From Fusarium oxysporum f. sp. lycopersici 4287 (taxonomy: Eukaryota; Ascomycota; Sordariomycetes; Hypocreales; Nectriaceae), in contig NC_030993.1 of assembly GCF_000149955.1 (NCBI RefSeq), positions 186,125 through 250,124 on the forward strand: a DNA stretch of 64,000 bases. The letters run 5' to 3'. The position numbers and the translations under genes were made by a program. This document shows, piece after piece, positions 1-13,174 of this stretch (within the stretch, counting starts at the first letter, position 1; each line of letters starts with the position of its first letter). Under the pieces are notes generated by a model. It worked only from the letters and a program-made list of their open reading frames with translations, searched no databases and was not told the origin of the DNA.

Positions 1-1046
1 CCATATACCCCCTAGACCCTGCATACTTTTCCTACTAAAATTCAGCTTTTATAATAAAGGTTTAAAAATATATAAAAAATCTCTAATTTTAGCTTTTTCT
101 TATTTAAGCTATTTAGGAGTTAAGTTATATAAATATTACTTTTTTTTAATTTATATTATTAAAGTATAATCTTTTATTATAAATCTAAATAATAACCTTA
201 AGATAAAAGTTAAGAATTTTAATATAATAGGCTTTTTTTAATTATTATAATATAGACTTAATTTTAATATTATTTTTATTAACTTATTTAGCCTTTATTT
301 ACTATTAGAAATATTAAAATACTTTAATAAGTATTTAAATTTAATTTAATATTTAAGTTTTAAATAATATATAAATTTTAAGATTTTAAAATAAAAATAA
401 AAATACTTATAAAAATACTTATACCTTTAAGCTTATAAATAATTTAATTTTTATAAATTAAAATACTTATATATAATAAGAAGTATTTTAAAAGCCTTAT
501 TAACTTTAATATAAGGCTTTAAGCTTATATACTTAAATATTCTTTTAAGAAAACTTTAATTCTAAAATTATAAGTTATTTTAAACTTATTTTATAAAACT
601 TTTTTTTATATAAGTTATTTTAGTTTTAAAGCCATTTCTATATATATAATATTTAATATATATAATATTTTAAAATATTTATAAAATAAATTTTAATAGG
701 GTTTTAAATACTTTAATTTTAATTTTATTTATAATATTCCTAATAACTAATTTATTTAAAATAAAGTTTCTTTATATATATTTATTAAAAGTTAAATAAT
801 ATAATATAATTATGATTATTTTAAATATTACTTTATATAATTAATAAATTAAATATATTTTAAAAAGTAAAAATACTAAATATTAAAGCTTATATAACTT
901 AAGTAATAACTTATATATAAGATATTCTATATTATAATAAGAAAATCTTTCCTTTAAATATCTAAAAACTCTCCTTTTTATTTAAATAGCTATTTTATAA
1001 GTATTTTATTTTTATAGTTATAAATACTAGCTTTTGGTGGGAAAAG
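1..1046. other. AT-rich, gene-free block (probable RIP-degraded repeat)
   Basis: Almost entirely A and T with very few CpG or GC-rich words and stops in every frame. No protein motif is visible. The composition changes abruptly at about 1,030-1,050, where the LTR begins. This is what extensive RIP leaves of an older repeat, but no family can be named. Confidence 0.6.
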
Positions 1047-1443
1047 TGTTACGACCCTAGCAGTTACGTCACGTATACCCCACAAAAAACTCATGCAAGG
1101 TATTAGCCCCTTAACGACTACGGACTAATCAGAGCTAGATCACCTCGCAGACAGGATCACGACGCTCCAGGAGCTACCGTGATCTAGGATCACCGTAATC
1201 TAACTGCCTTAGTAATCCCCCCAGATTACCGTTAGTATATAGACTATATTTATTAGCACTTTTATAGATTCTAGCTTACTAGCTATTAATAAAACTTCTT
1301 TATATTAATTAAGCCTAACACGCATTAAATCTACCATTAAGAGACGTAACACTTCGATAAGCTTAGTATCACGCCCTATGCAATCTGCTAATAATAAACC
1401 TAGCACGGCTTAGTTTATCTACAGTTAGGAACTAACCGTTATA
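1047..1443 (+). repeat. 5' LTR of the chromovirus-type element
   Basis: Starts TGTTACGACCC and matches the segment at 9532-9905 over its length. The best shared run covers about 1,235-1,435, including the ATTAAGCCTAA and CTAGCACGGCTTAG words. The end is set at the position equivalent to the 3' copy's CCGTCACA (here CCGTTATA). Most differences between the copies are transitions. I could not assign a primer binding site downstream with confidence. Confidence 0.8.
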
Positions 1444-1599
1444 TGTTAATAGCTCTTATTCAGACTATACCGCGTAAACGCTAAGTAATATAAACGCAAT
1501 ATCTGCAAACGTTAATCCTGTTTAACAGCAGAACGCAGCTGCCAACCTTCAGGCTTACTAGCCTGCAGCACCTGTTAATCCTGCACTAGTTAATTATCC

Positions 1600-2960
1600 A
1601 CCGACTGACCAGAACATGGATAATGCAGATGACTCTTCCTAGAGTTCCGATGACTCGGAAGTTAAACGACTTCGCGAGCAACTTGGGAACGTCACCAATG
1701 AGATAAATAAAATGCGCCAAATGCTAGAGGAATTCACTGCTCTGCAGCATTAACAGAATCAGAGCAATAACAACACCTAGCAGGAGATATATAATCTGGC
1801 CTCGGCAGCCAACAATAGGAGAGACCCAGGAGAAGTCCTTAAGCCTAGCCTGCCTAAGTACTTCGATGGAACTCCGAGCAAGCTACCTATATTCCTTACA
1901 TAAAGCCAAGCCTTTATTACGTATTATCTAAACTAATTTCGCAATAATTCCGCTAAAGTAATATATATGGCCGGAAGACTTATTAAAACTGCAGCCTAAT
2001 AGTTTTAACCTATTATAAACGACTATATAATAAACCTACCTTATAAACTATAACTACAAACCGCTTTACTCTTCGGAGAAAATAGATATTATAAGATAGA
2101 AGAAGCACTTAAAATGGCATTTAGAACTATTAACGAAAAAGGCCAAGCAGAAAGGAAAATTAAAACACTTAAGCAAACCGGATTGGCATCTACCCTAGGA
2201 GTTAAGTTTCTGTAACTTATAAGTAAGCTACCCTAGGACTAAGATATATTAATGTTATTTTTCTTTGATGCACTTAAAGAATAAGTTTAATAAGAACTAT
2301 AAGAGAAAGATTAACCTAGAATACTAGTCGAATATATTAATATAGCAGTTAAAATTAATAACTAACAGTTTGCCTAGAGAACTTATAACTTACAAGGAAA
2401 TAAAGGACAATAAGATAATAAACCCTGATACTATGCCAATTAAGGAAAAAGTTAATAAACTAACATATCCTATGGCACTAAAGCAGGACTAATGGCTATT
2501 AGAATAACTAAACGAGATAAGTCTAAAATCACTTGCTATAACTGTGGCAAGAAAGGATACTACAAAAGAGAATGTAAAAACCCTGTTAAAACTAACCAGA
2601 AGTATAGACTAGTACCCGAAGGTAAGAAAATCAATATGGTTAAGAAAAACAATAAACCCTAGATAGCAATTAAAACTATTAATATAACCAGGATAGGATA
2701 CAATATATCGGATCCTAGACTTAACATCTATATATATAACCCGTTCCTTAATAAGGAAGAAACTCTTAAAAAATACTATCCCAGGATGAAACCGGAACAA
2801 CGACCTATTCTAGGATATACAGCCCCAACCACGGAAGTCCTCTATGCACAGAGCAAAGAAGAAAAAAGAGAGAGAAGAAATAACTGCCAAAGGGAACAAC
2901 AACAACAAGCTAAAAAGGACAAAACAATTAAACTAGAATAGACACCAGTACCAGAACACA
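1600..2960 (+). pseudogene. gag remnant with CCHC zinc knuckle
   Basis: Translated fragments look like a fungal retrotransposon Gag: an acidic, coiled-coil-like segment around 1,640-1,750, then a nucleocapsid zinc knuckle at about 2,534-2,575. The knuckle reads CYNCGKKGYYKREC, a C-X2-C-X4-H-X4-C motif in which the histidine is a tyrosine, as expected if CAC became TAC by RIP. Many in-frame stops make it non-coding. The zinc knuckle identifies the region; the gag limits are approximate. Confidence 0.7.
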
Positions 2961-4129
2961 ATTAATAACTTACCAAAGGAAAATCTGTTTTCATAGTCAG
3001 AAAGGGAAAGGAAATTGCCCCTAACACGGATAATGAACCTAGTACCAAGAAGGTTAATTAGGAAGTCGATAACATTCCTATTAAAACCACCTCACGATAA
3101 CCAAACCGATATATTAATGACCCAGATTATTTAAAAGCTTACAGAATCCAAAGAGAATCCAATGCTTAGAAACTCTGGAATAAGGAAGAAAAAACAGTCT
3201 AGAATACCCCTATTATACCGCAATATAATAAATTTAACCAACGCTTCTGGACTAGTAAACATCAGAAGTATATAGAACTTGCTAGAGAACGAGCAGTTAC
3301 GGAATAAGATAATAGCATCTACATTAGAGCATATATAAAGAAAGTATTAGAAGACCCTATAACCCCAGAAGAATGCATGCAAGCTAAAAGGGACCTAAGG
3401 AGGTACTTAAATCATCTAAACCATAAGCAGATATTATAGATATTATATATATAATACTACTATTTAAGACACCAACAAGACAAGATAGCAAATAACTACT
3501 TCTCGGTGTAAGTCCTAGAACATTAAGAACAGAAACCCTACTTAATTATTAATACACTTAGATACTAAGTTATAAAGAGATATAGGGGATCTTAAGTAGC
3601 AAAACTAGAAGCTTATATAGAAACATAAGAACAAGCTCTAGCATATATCTAAAACTCCTAATATATCACACAGTAGAGACAGAAAGTATAACAGGAAATC
3701 AAGATCGCCGAAGATAAAGCACTTAACTAAGAACTTAGTTAAATTAACTAAGATATTACCTGATAGGAAGAAGAAATATCCTAAGATAAATAAGATATCT
3801 TCTAATAGCTAGATAAACAGCAGTTGCAAGATTAATTAGTATAAGCTAAGAAGGAGAAAGAGAGACCCCTTACCAAAGAAGAAAAAGCAGATATTATCCT
3901 AGACTACAAGGAAGGAAAGATAGAAGCTACTTACTAGCAAAAACTAGCTACCCAGAATAAATATCCTAATAACATTAACTGCACTAAAAGTAAATGCAGT
4001 ATAGATTACCTATAGGGAAAAGGCATATGCTATCTATAATAGAGTAATAAATAGGCGAGAAATCAGAGGCTAAACTACCTAAGAAAGCTCTAAGAATAGC
4101 AATAAAAGGATACTAATAAACCTGCCTAG

Positions 4130-7100
4130 AACTAAAAGTCAGAATTAAGGGCAAGTAGCTAAGTGCACTTATAGATAGCAGAGCCGATATAAACTTTATT
4201 TCCCCTATAATAGTTAATAAGTTAAGGCTACTATAGAGAGATAAGGATAATCTATATATAGTATATAATAGACAAGGAGAAACCTATCTCTACGAAAACG
4301 GAGATATTACCAGAGAGATTAATTACCTTAAGGTATTTATTAACAGAAAGAATTAAGGTATTAACTTCGATATTATCCCGGTATAGAGATATAACCTAGT
4401 ACTTGGATACCTATGGCTATTATGCTATAACCTGCAATTTAACTAGAGAACTAGCCAGGTAAACTATAAAGATTACCCTTTAGATAATAAAAGCAATTTA
4501 GGCTATAACACGAGATCTTAAACTTCGACTAAAGAGAGCAGCAAAGACAGGAATAATAAAGTATTGCCTATTCTAAAAGGAATATAATATAAATACTATA
4601 AAGGCAAGGTTAAATGCATTAGATAAATAATAGCATTTCTTAAAGGATAGTTTAAATAACTAGACTAAGATATTAAATAGATAAAACAGATTACTGCAAA
4701 GGAATCTAATAAACAACTTAAAAATATACTACTAGAGTATTATAGCTATAAGAAATTATTCTAAGAAGAACTAGATATAAAGTTACCTTAATATACAGAC
4801 TACAATATTAAAATTATACTAAAGGATAGAAAGAACCTAAAATTCTTCCCTATCTATAATCTATCTTAAGATAAGCTAGGGATGCTTAGAGAATAGATAA
4901 ATAATATACTATAGAAGGGATATATTAGACTATTAAAATCTTTAGCAGGATATCTAGTTATATTTATACTAAAACCTAATTCGAATAAACTATAACTTAT
5001 AGTAGATTACTAATAACTTAATAAGATTACAGAAAAAGATAAAACACTATTACCGCTTATTACAGAACTTAAGGACTATCTATTCGGCAAGAAATAGTTT
5101 ATAGCCCTTAATCTTAAATCCGCCTATAACCTTATTCGAATTAAAGAAGGCAATAAATAGAAAACGGCCTTTAGAACGAAATACAGACTATTCGAATATT
5201 TAGTTATGCCTTTTAGATTAACTAACACACCTGCAGTATTCTAATATATAATTATAAACATACTTCGAGAGCACCTTAATATCTTTGTAGTTTACTACTT
5301 AGATAATATCCTTATCTTCTCTAACACAGAAGAAGAGCATATAGAACATATCTATAAGGTTCTAAAAGTACTATAAGATACTAATATACTTATTAAACCT
5401 ACTAAAAGTCACTTCTATTAGTCTTAAGTAATATACTTAGGATATAAAATCTTATATAATAAAATCAGAATAGATAGATAAAAGATTATAGTAGTTACTA
5501 AATAGAAACTACCTATATTAGTAAAAGAAACCTAATCCTTCTTAGGATTTGCTAACTACTACTAATAATTTATTAAAGACTTTAGTAAAATTACTATCCC
5601 CCTTACTAAGATTACTAAAAAGGATAAATAATTCTAATAAAACAATAAGGCATAATAAGCCTTTAAATAGCTTAAATTAGCTATTATAAGCAAACCCGTC
5701 CTTATTATATTTAACCCTGACTGGCAAGTTAAACTCGAGACTAATGCTTCTAACTTTGCCCTAGGAGGATAAATAAGACAACAAGATAACAACGGTATAT
5801 TATACCCTATTGCTTTCTATTCTTATAAGATGCATAGAGCAGAACTTAACTATCCTATCTATAATAAGGAATTCCTGGCTATTATTAACTGCTTTAAGGA
5901 ATTCAGATACTACCTCAGAGGAAGTAAACACCTAGTAAAAGTATTTACCGATTATAAAAACATAGCTTACTTTGCAATAATGCAAGAGCTAAACCGATGA
6001 TAATTATGCTATGCCGAATACCTATGTGAATTTGACTTTACTATAGCATACTGCAAAGGCATAGATAATAGACGCGCAAATACTATTAGCCAAAGACCTG
6101 ACTTTGATACTGGAACTGTTAAAACCAAGGAATAACTCTTAGAGACTAATTCTAAAGGAGAATATCAGTTTACATAACCTGTTAAGACTATTGCTATAAC
6201 TTGCAGGGGAATAACAGAAGAAGAGAAACAACGCTATATCAGATTTAAGAAGTATATCTCTATGTAATAACTAAAAGAATACTATCGAGATATGCATAAG
6301 AAACCCGAAGAAGCCAGTGCAAGCCACCTTTCCTGGTATTTCGGATTAGGAAGGGACAAACAGATTAGATAAATTATAGACAAATACTTAATCTGTAAAT
6401 AAAAACCACAGGGATAGAGATACCTAATATAATCCCTTACAGACTAAGATAAGCAAGAAAGAGTAAAATAAGAATTTATCTACGAAATTTACGCATACCT
6501 ATTACATAGATACTAAGGAGTTAAGAAAACAATAAAACGACTTTAAGAACTAGGCTACTGCCATTTCAAGAAGGGATAAGTTAAAAAGGTTATAAAATAA
6601 TGCAATTTATATATAAAAATAAAAGCGCAAAGACATAAACCTTACAGATAACTACAACCCTTATTAGTAGTATAATGACCTTAGGACTTAATTATAATAG
6701 ACTTTATTATAAAGTTACCTTTATTAGAAGAACCCTTAACTGGAATCTTCTATAACAGTATTATGGTTATAGTCGACTGACTTATAAAATTCTTATACTA
6801 TTTGCCATACAGAGAATCCACAGATGCAGAAGAACTTTCTTATGTTTTTTATTGATATATTATTAGCATACATAGGTTACCCACAGAAATCCTTTCGGAT
6901 AGAGGACCTACGTTTACAGCAACATTTTGGCAATTACTTATGGCATAACTTAGACTAAATTACCGACTTATAACAGCGTTTCGACTGCAAGTTAATAGAC
7001 AAACTAAACGAATAAATTAAGTACTTAAGTAGTACTTAAGGTATTATATTAACTATAAACAGAACGATTAGGTTAAGAAACTACTAATAGCCTAACTTGC

Positions 7101-7245
7101 ATATAATACTACATATAACGAAAGTATAAAACTTATACTAGCTTATACTAATTTTAGATTTACACCGAATGCATATTATAATACATAATAAGAAAAATTA
7201 ATTAATCTAGCCGCCATACTTAAAAGTAATAACCTTAAAAATGAA
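4130..7245 (+). pseudogene. pol remnant: protease, reverse transcriptase, RNase H, integrase (5' part)
   Basis: A retropepsin active-site remnant (LIDSRADINFI, with the usual DSGA read as DSRA) lies at about 4,168-4,200. Reverse transcriptase follows, with the catalytic loop YLDNILIFS at about 5,291-5,322 in place of YLDD. RNase H begins near 5,730 (NASNFALGG where DAS-FALGG is usual). Integrase is recognisable by its core at about 6,690-6,950, including the SDRGPTFTATFW motif. Dozens of stop codons, many of them TAG where Trp is expected, make this non-functional. Sequence is lost at the following gap. Confidence 0.8.
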
Positions 7246-7345
7246 NNNNNNNNNNNNNNNNNNNNNNNNNNNNNNNNNNNNNNNNNNNNNNNNNNNNNNN
7301 NNNNNNNNNNNNNNNNNNNNNNNNNNNNNNNNNNNNNNNNNNNNN
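7246..7345. other. Assembly gap (100 N)
   Basis: Exactly 100 N, the usual convention for a gap of unknown size. The sequence after it restarts about 980 bases upstream in the element's own coordinate system, so retrotransposon copies were probably joined here. Confidence 0.95.
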
Positions 7346-8800
7346 ATAACTAAAAGAATACTATTGAAATATATATAAAAAACCCGAAGAAGCCAGTATA
7401 AGCCACCTCTCTTGGTATTTCAGATCAGGAAAGAGATAAATAAATCAGATAAATTATAAATAAATACTTAATCTGTAAATAAAAACCACAGGGATAGAGA
7501 TACCTAATATAATCCCTTATAGACTAAGATAAGCAAGAAAGAGTAGAATAAGAATTTATCTATGAAATCTATGCATACCTACTATATAGACACCAAGGAA
7601 TTATAAAAACAGTAAAACGACTTTAAGAACTAGGCTACTGCTATTTTAAAAAGGGATAAGTCGAAAAAGTTATAAGATAATGCAATTTATATGCAAAAAT
7701 AAAAGCGCAAAGACATAAACCTTATAGATAACTATAACCCTTACTAGTAGTATAATAACCTTAGGACTTAATTATAATAGACTTTATAACTAAACTACCT
7801 TTATTAAAAGAACCCTTAACTAGAATCTTTTATAATAGTATTATAGTTATTATTAACTGACTTATAAAATTCTTATATTATTTACCCTATAAAGAAGTAA
7901 TAGATACAGAAGAACTTTCTTATGTTTTTTATTAATATATTATTAGTATATATAGCCTACCTATAGAAATCCTTTTGGATAGAGGACCTATATTTGCAGT
8001 AACATTTTGGCAATTACTTATGGCATAACTCGGACTAAATTACCAACTTATAATAGCATTCCAACTATAAGTTAATAGATAAACTAAACAAATAAACCAA
8101 GTACTTAAACAGTACTTACGGTGTTATATTAACTACAAATAGAATAATTAGGTTAAGAAACTACTAATAGCCTAACTTGCCTATAACACTACATATAACG
8201 AAAGTATAAAGCTTATACCAGCTTATGCTAATTTTAGATTCACACCAAAGGCATACTATAATGCATAATAAGAAAAAGCAGTTAACCTAGCTGCTATACT
8301 TAAAAGTAATAACCTTAAAAACCTATACAAAGAAATAAAAATAGAACTCGAATTTATTAGAAAATATATAAAAAACTACTATAATCTAAAACAGTTAAAG
8401 GGACTAACCTTTTTAAAGGGAGATATAGTCTACCTAGCTATAAAAAACATTAAAACAGACTAACTAACTTATAAATTAGACTATAAATTTATTAGACCCT
8501 ATAAAGTACTATAGAAAATTTCAGAAAATAACTATAAACTAGACCTACTACCGAAAGTTAGATTCTATCTGGTCTTTTATATTTTACTACTCGAATTAGC
8601 AGCAAATATAATATAAGTTAAAATAAGTAATAAACTATAAGAAATCTTAGGAATAGAAGTCTATAAAGCAGAGGCTATTAGAGACACCTATAAGGTTAAC
8701 AGTTAAAGAGAATACCTAGTAAAATAGAAAGACTACCTAGAAAATGAAAATACATAGAAACCTCTAAAACACCTTGTTAATGCCTAATAACTCCTAAAGA
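7346..8800 (+). pseudogene. Second integrase copy and chromodomain remnant
   Basis: 7346-8320 repeats 6267-7240 with many transitions, again covering the integrase zinc-binding region and catalytic core (DRGP motif near 7,980). Beyond the repeated part the reading continues into an integrase C-terminal region. At about 8,655-8,790 there is a chromodomain-like stretch (EAIRDTYKV, then REYLVK, stop, KDYLENENT, stop), in which conserved tryptophans are TAG. A C-terminal chromodomain places the element among chromoviruses. It is inactive because of multiple stops. Confidence 0.75.
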
Positions 8801-9516
8801 ATTTTCACTAACGTTAAATAAAGGAGAAGCATTAAGAAAATCATCGCCTAAACCTAAAGCAGACTAATTAATATTATTAGGAATATAATCCACCTAAAGA
8901 TCTTAGAGTAATGCATCTTTATGCGCGTCTAGACCAGATAAGATCTTATCTTACTAATCTACTTCCTAAAGACTACAATAAGTAGCCTTAAAACGCTTTT
9001 CTTTTATATAGTTATAAATTTTGCAAATCCTTAATAAATAACTAGCAGCCAAAGCTAAATAAGACTATAGCGCTGCTATCTCCTTATAGAGCTTAAGAAG
9101 ATCCTTACTTACTTTATCTTTATTATTTTCTAATTTCTTCTCTTATTTTATTAAATTTATAACTACTAGAGTTAATAAGAAAACTAAATAAAATAATATA
9201 TAATAACTTACAGGAAGATGCAATATAAGTACTATTATAAGATTTCTTAGCTTAGATATACTTACTATAATAAGCAGAATTAGCAGATATTAGATATTTC
9301 TTGCCTAACTAAAAACAATAAGTATAAGGCATATTAGCTTCTTTATTAGTAAACTTAATAGAAAGTATAAGTATTTAGATTTTATAACCCTTGTAAGATA
9401 ACTGCTTAAATACATAGTTAGATATTGCAAGATATAATAATAAAAGGTTTAAGTTAGACCTTACCGAAAGAAGACTGATATTAGTTAGGATAACAGGCCT
9501 TGAGGATAAGACCACC

Positions 9517-9528
9517 GGAGAGGAGAGA
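9517..9528 (+). other. Polypurine tract of the LTR element
   Basis: GGAGAGGAGAGA lies a few bases before the 3' LTR start at 9532. It is the only long purine run nearby, and both position and composition fit a plus-strand priming site. Confidence 0.55.
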
Positions 9529-9531
9529 TTA

Positions 9532-9905
9532 TATTATAATCCTAGCGGTTATATTATATATACCTTATAATAATCTCCACCTTAATAACTAACCAGAACA
9601 GGACCGATAAATATAGGACCAATGGCGCTCTAGGACCGCGTCGTTCTAGGACCGATGACGACCTTAAGTCGTATTACTCCTATACTATCACCTCTAGTAT
9701 ATAGAACATATTTATTTGCACTTTTATAGATCTTAGCTTACTAGCTATCAATAAAACTTCTTTATATTAATTAAGCCTAATATGCATTAAGTCTACCATT
9801 AAGAGACGTAACACTTCGACAAGCTTAGCATCACGCCCTATGCAATCTGCCAACAATAAACCTAGCACGGCTTAGTTTATCTACAGTTGGAAACCAACCG
9901 TCACA
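9532..9905 (+). repeat. 3' LTR of the chromovirus-type element
   Basis: Aligns with 1047-1443. Its start reads TATTATAAT where the 5' copy has TGTTACGAC, a set of G-to-A and C-to-T changes, and it ends CCGTCACA. The 3' copy keeps some C/G bases lost in the 5' copy and the reverse is also true, so RIP hit the copies independently. Confidence 0.8.
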
Positions 9906-10056
9906 AGCAGAGCTCCTTATATATATATAGAGCATTAGATCCTTGTCAGGGAAGCTAAACCGATTAGGGCTACCCTACTTTTGACAGTCACCCGTGATAG
10001 TAGGAAAAGGCTTGAGCAGTTCTCTGAGTCTCTGAACAACAAGAAAGATATCTAAA

Positions 10057-13000
10057 ATGTCGTCAACACGGAAGATGAGTACAGCAATCCAATATTGCAA
10101 ACCCAATAATACAGAGTCAGAATATGACCTTGTCGAGGTTGAAGCAGACGCACAGTCCAAAGCTGGTGATGGCTCCAGTGACGACAGTGGCAGCGAGGAT
10201 GAAGATGGAGATGAGGAGGGGGAGAAAGTCTCAGTGAAAGACATGCTCACTCAAGTTCTCAAAGAAATTCGCAACGGAGAACTCGACCTCACCGACAGTA
10301 AGAAGCTCGCTGCTTTCGCTACCCATCGGGGACCGGATCTTGCCCGCCAGACTGGAGATAAAGATCAGCCGACAGCTCTTCACATCATGGCAAAGGAAGA
10401 CAAGAAGTCACTTCCTAACCTCGATGAGAAAATGGAGCCCCTCGTCAAGTTTCTCTGTCAGCAGAAGAATTATCTCGAGATCAAAGATCGTTCTGGCCAC
10501 ACATCATTATTCCTCGCTATCGAACAGAGGAAGATAATGGTGCAGTGGATGTGCGATTCGCACCCTGACATAAGCAACATCATCTCCATCGTCGGAAGCA
10601 AGGGTATGAATTGCCTTCATATCGGCATTAACAAGAGAATCAAGTTCCTTGATCTACTCATAGAGAGAGCAAAACCCGAGGCATTTGCGGCAAAAGATGA
10701 TAATGGGAACACTCCACTTCATCTTGCTGTCGACTATGATAATTGCAAGCGAGAGCAGCTCGAATATGTCAAGATGGTGTTGGAGAAGGGCGATAGGGCA
10801 ATATTCAGTAGTACGAATGGGGACTTCAACAAGGCGAATCTCTCTCCTTACAGGTGCCACAAAGAAAGTGTCAGAAAGGGCCGAAAGAAAGCGGCGGGAG
10901 GAGCAGAGAAGCCTGGCAAAGAAACAGAATCTGTTCCAAATCGAGGCATCTCGTCATATATACCGCCTATTCTTTCAGCTGACGGCTCGACGCGGCCCGA
11001 AACGCGGGACAGAATACAGGTCGATCACCGAACCAAATATGGAGGCAGTATCCCCATCCAGGCTTCTGTGCCTATGGCCTCAACAGTCCCGAGTGTTATT
11101 CCGGATTCTGCAGACTCCAAGAAGGTTCCCCGAGACTCTGACGCTTCCAAGTCCAAGAAGGGCAAAAAGAGTGGTAGCAAGTCAGATCCAGTGGATGAGA
11201 CCATTGTGAAAGGGGTTGAACGCTTGCTCAAGTTGCACTATTTGAGATCCCGGGACTCCACTGACGCCATGGAGATCTTGTATGGAAAGAATGCCCCCTC
11301 AGGTAGGCTAATCCTCACTTTCAACATCACTTATTGTATGAACTATGTTTGACATATTCTAGACAAGGAGCTTAGCTTTGACCTTTATGGCATGATGCAT
11401 CCAGATGAAAGTCTCACTCAAAAGGGACTCGCTAACCTTCTGCGCATCATCAAGTTTGAGGACACTCTTCAATACGTTTGGATCCCCAGAATCACCGTCG
11501 AGGAGCCTCAGCAAAGTAAGTCGAGGACCTCCATGCGCAAACAAGTCAAGCCGGTACCGGATGGGGCTGGTAGGTCGGACTTGGTACACATATTCGACCA
11601 GCTCCGCAACAAAGGCGTTGAGACTGTCTTACGTGTCTTTGTTCAAGACTCTGATCCCGATTCCCCATCTCACAGTGATGAGGCCATTGAGAAGGCACTT
11701 CAAGGCATGGGTGTTGAGGTCTGGGATTGGAACAAGACAGACTTGTGCACTGAAGTCATCGTCACCGCGGCGCCTAAGGCACGAGAGGTTCATCTCTATT
11801 GGAGCGGTAACAATGCTGTCCTCAGAGGCTGGAGCGAAGCAGGAGGCTTGGCAAAGTTACCTGAACTGGGGCTCGTCAAACTTCATATCCAGCAAGTGAG
11901 TCTTCCTTCGCAATAAACATATGGCAATATACTGACATTACAAGGGCCTTGAAACGTCCGCCCGAACTGAAGACAACGTGAATGAGTTCCAGAATAGGAT
12001 GAAGCTACTCTGTCCCAATGTCGAAGTGGAACTTGAGTGGCCAAACATGCACCGAAGACGAACTGACAAGACCCCCGCACGCGCTGAAGAAGTCGCAGAA
12101 CACACCACCAAGCACGAGTGGATTCAGTGCATGACAGACTTTAAAAGGCTGATCTTTGAAGCCGAGGCAAACTATCCTATGGCCCCTGGGACCAAAGTCA
12201 GCGAGAATATCGAGCCGATCCAGGTTGCTATCATCGATGACGGAGTTGACATGAAGGATCTTGACTACCATTTCACGGGTGGCAGAAGCTTTTGCGTACG
12301 TTCTGAACATCGAGGTCTCCTCGATCCATACTATATGTCTCGAACTGGGCACGGAACTATCATGGCGAAGAACATCCACCTCATGTGTCCACATGCATCT
12401 CTCTTTATATTAAGACTTGAGGATACTCCTTCTGAAGACGGGACTAAGCTGAACATCACCGCTAGAAGTGCTGCAAAGGCATCCCACCAGCTAAACGCGA
12501 TAGGTGAAGATGACTAACTTCAATAGGCCATTCGTGCAGCGATAGTACAAGGGGTCCAGATCATTTCCATGTCGTGGACCATCGATCCACCCAAGGACGA
12601 CAGAGAAAGACAAGACCTCGAAAACGCCGTCGTCGAGGCTGCCAACGCCAACATCCTCATGTTCTGCTCAGCAAGGGACAAAGGAGTCCACAACGCCCCA
12701 ACATACCCCTCCAATGCAACAGGCAAGATATTCACCATCGGCGCCGCAAACTCCTCAGGCGCAAGTGTAGACTACGTTGGCAATGCCTCTGAGCTCAGCT
12801 ACACCTTTCCCGGCGATAAAGTCGAAGTCGACAGCGGTCGAACTCCCCCAGAGATCGTGGACGGGTCATCTGTAGCGACTGCACTAGCAGCTGGTCTAGC
12901 AGCCCTGATTCTCTACTGTATCCAAGTTAGGATCTTTCTTGCGAAGGATTATGAGAAGCAAAAGGCTGGTGAGGCTTATAAGAAGGTGAAGCAGCACGAA

Positions 13001-13174
13001 GGAATGGTGAAGGCGTTTGACGCTATTGAAACAACGAAGGAGAGTAATCACAAGTTTCTCAAGGTCTGGGAGGTTTTTGGAAAGCATGTTGAGCAGAAGA
13101 ATGAGAAGCCACAAGGAGAATGGCTTGGATTGGTTGCCGAGGTTGGAACGAGGCTGTGTTATAATATCTACTAG
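10057..13174 (+). CDS. Ankyrin-repeat plus subtilisin-like (S8) serine protease protein
   Basis: Four exons are inferred: 10057-11302, 11363-11895, 11945-12478 and 12527-13174, giving 986 residues. The N-terminal part is acidic and Ser-rich, then carries ankyrin-like repeats (for example DDNGNTPLHLAV). The middle is a less conserved linker region. The C-terminal third is a subtilisin fold with all three catalytic motifs: Asp in IIDDGVD (about residue 691), His in GHGT (about 729) and Ser in DGSSVATALA (about 886). No signal peptide is seen, so it is probably cytosolic. Fungal proteins with this architecture are counted among NLR-like or incompatibility-type proteins in which protease activity may be the effector; that role is inference here. 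It is separated from the 3' LTR by about 150 bp. Confidence 0.85.
12479..12526 (+). other. Non-canonical GC-AG intron in the ankyrin-S8 gene
   Basis: The S8 domain reads continuously only if AAG at 12,478 is joined to GCC at 12,527. That removes 48 bp starting GC, with a TGACTAAC branch-like word and a TAG acceptor. The nearby GT at 12,504 would give a 23-bp intron and the wrong frame. Confidence 0.65.

Larger units (their letters stand above)
1047..9905 (+). mobile_element. RIP-inactivated Ty3/gypsy chromovirus-type LTR retrotransposon
   Basis: Two LTR copies (1047-1443 and 9532-9905) bracket a plus-strand gag-pol whose domains run in the order zinc knuckle, protease, reverse transcriptase, RNase H, integrase, chromodomain. 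This is the order of Ty3/gypsy chromoviruses. All domains are readable only through many TAG/TAA codons. Diagnostic residues show C-to-T or G-to-A changes, such as Trp codons turned into TAG, and YLDD read as YLDN. This is the signature of RIP. A 100-N gap (7246-7345) lies inside, and the integrase region is present on both sides of it, so the 5' and 3' halves may come from different copies. No clean target-site duplication was found: 5' flank AAAAG, 3' flank AGCAG. Confidence 0.85.

Noticed and set aside
1042..9910. Target-site duplication of the LTR element
   Set aside because: Flanks AAAAG and AGCAG do not match, and the C/A difference is not explained by RIP.
9975..10250. Minus-strand Ser/Pro-rich frame opposite the start of the ankyrin-S8 gene
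   Set aside because: Antisense shadow of the acidic Ser-rich N-terminus; no splice signals or homology.
12504..12526. GT-AG intron with donor at 12,504
   Set aside because: It would be 23 bp, below the size of fungal introns, and puts the S8 domain out of frame.
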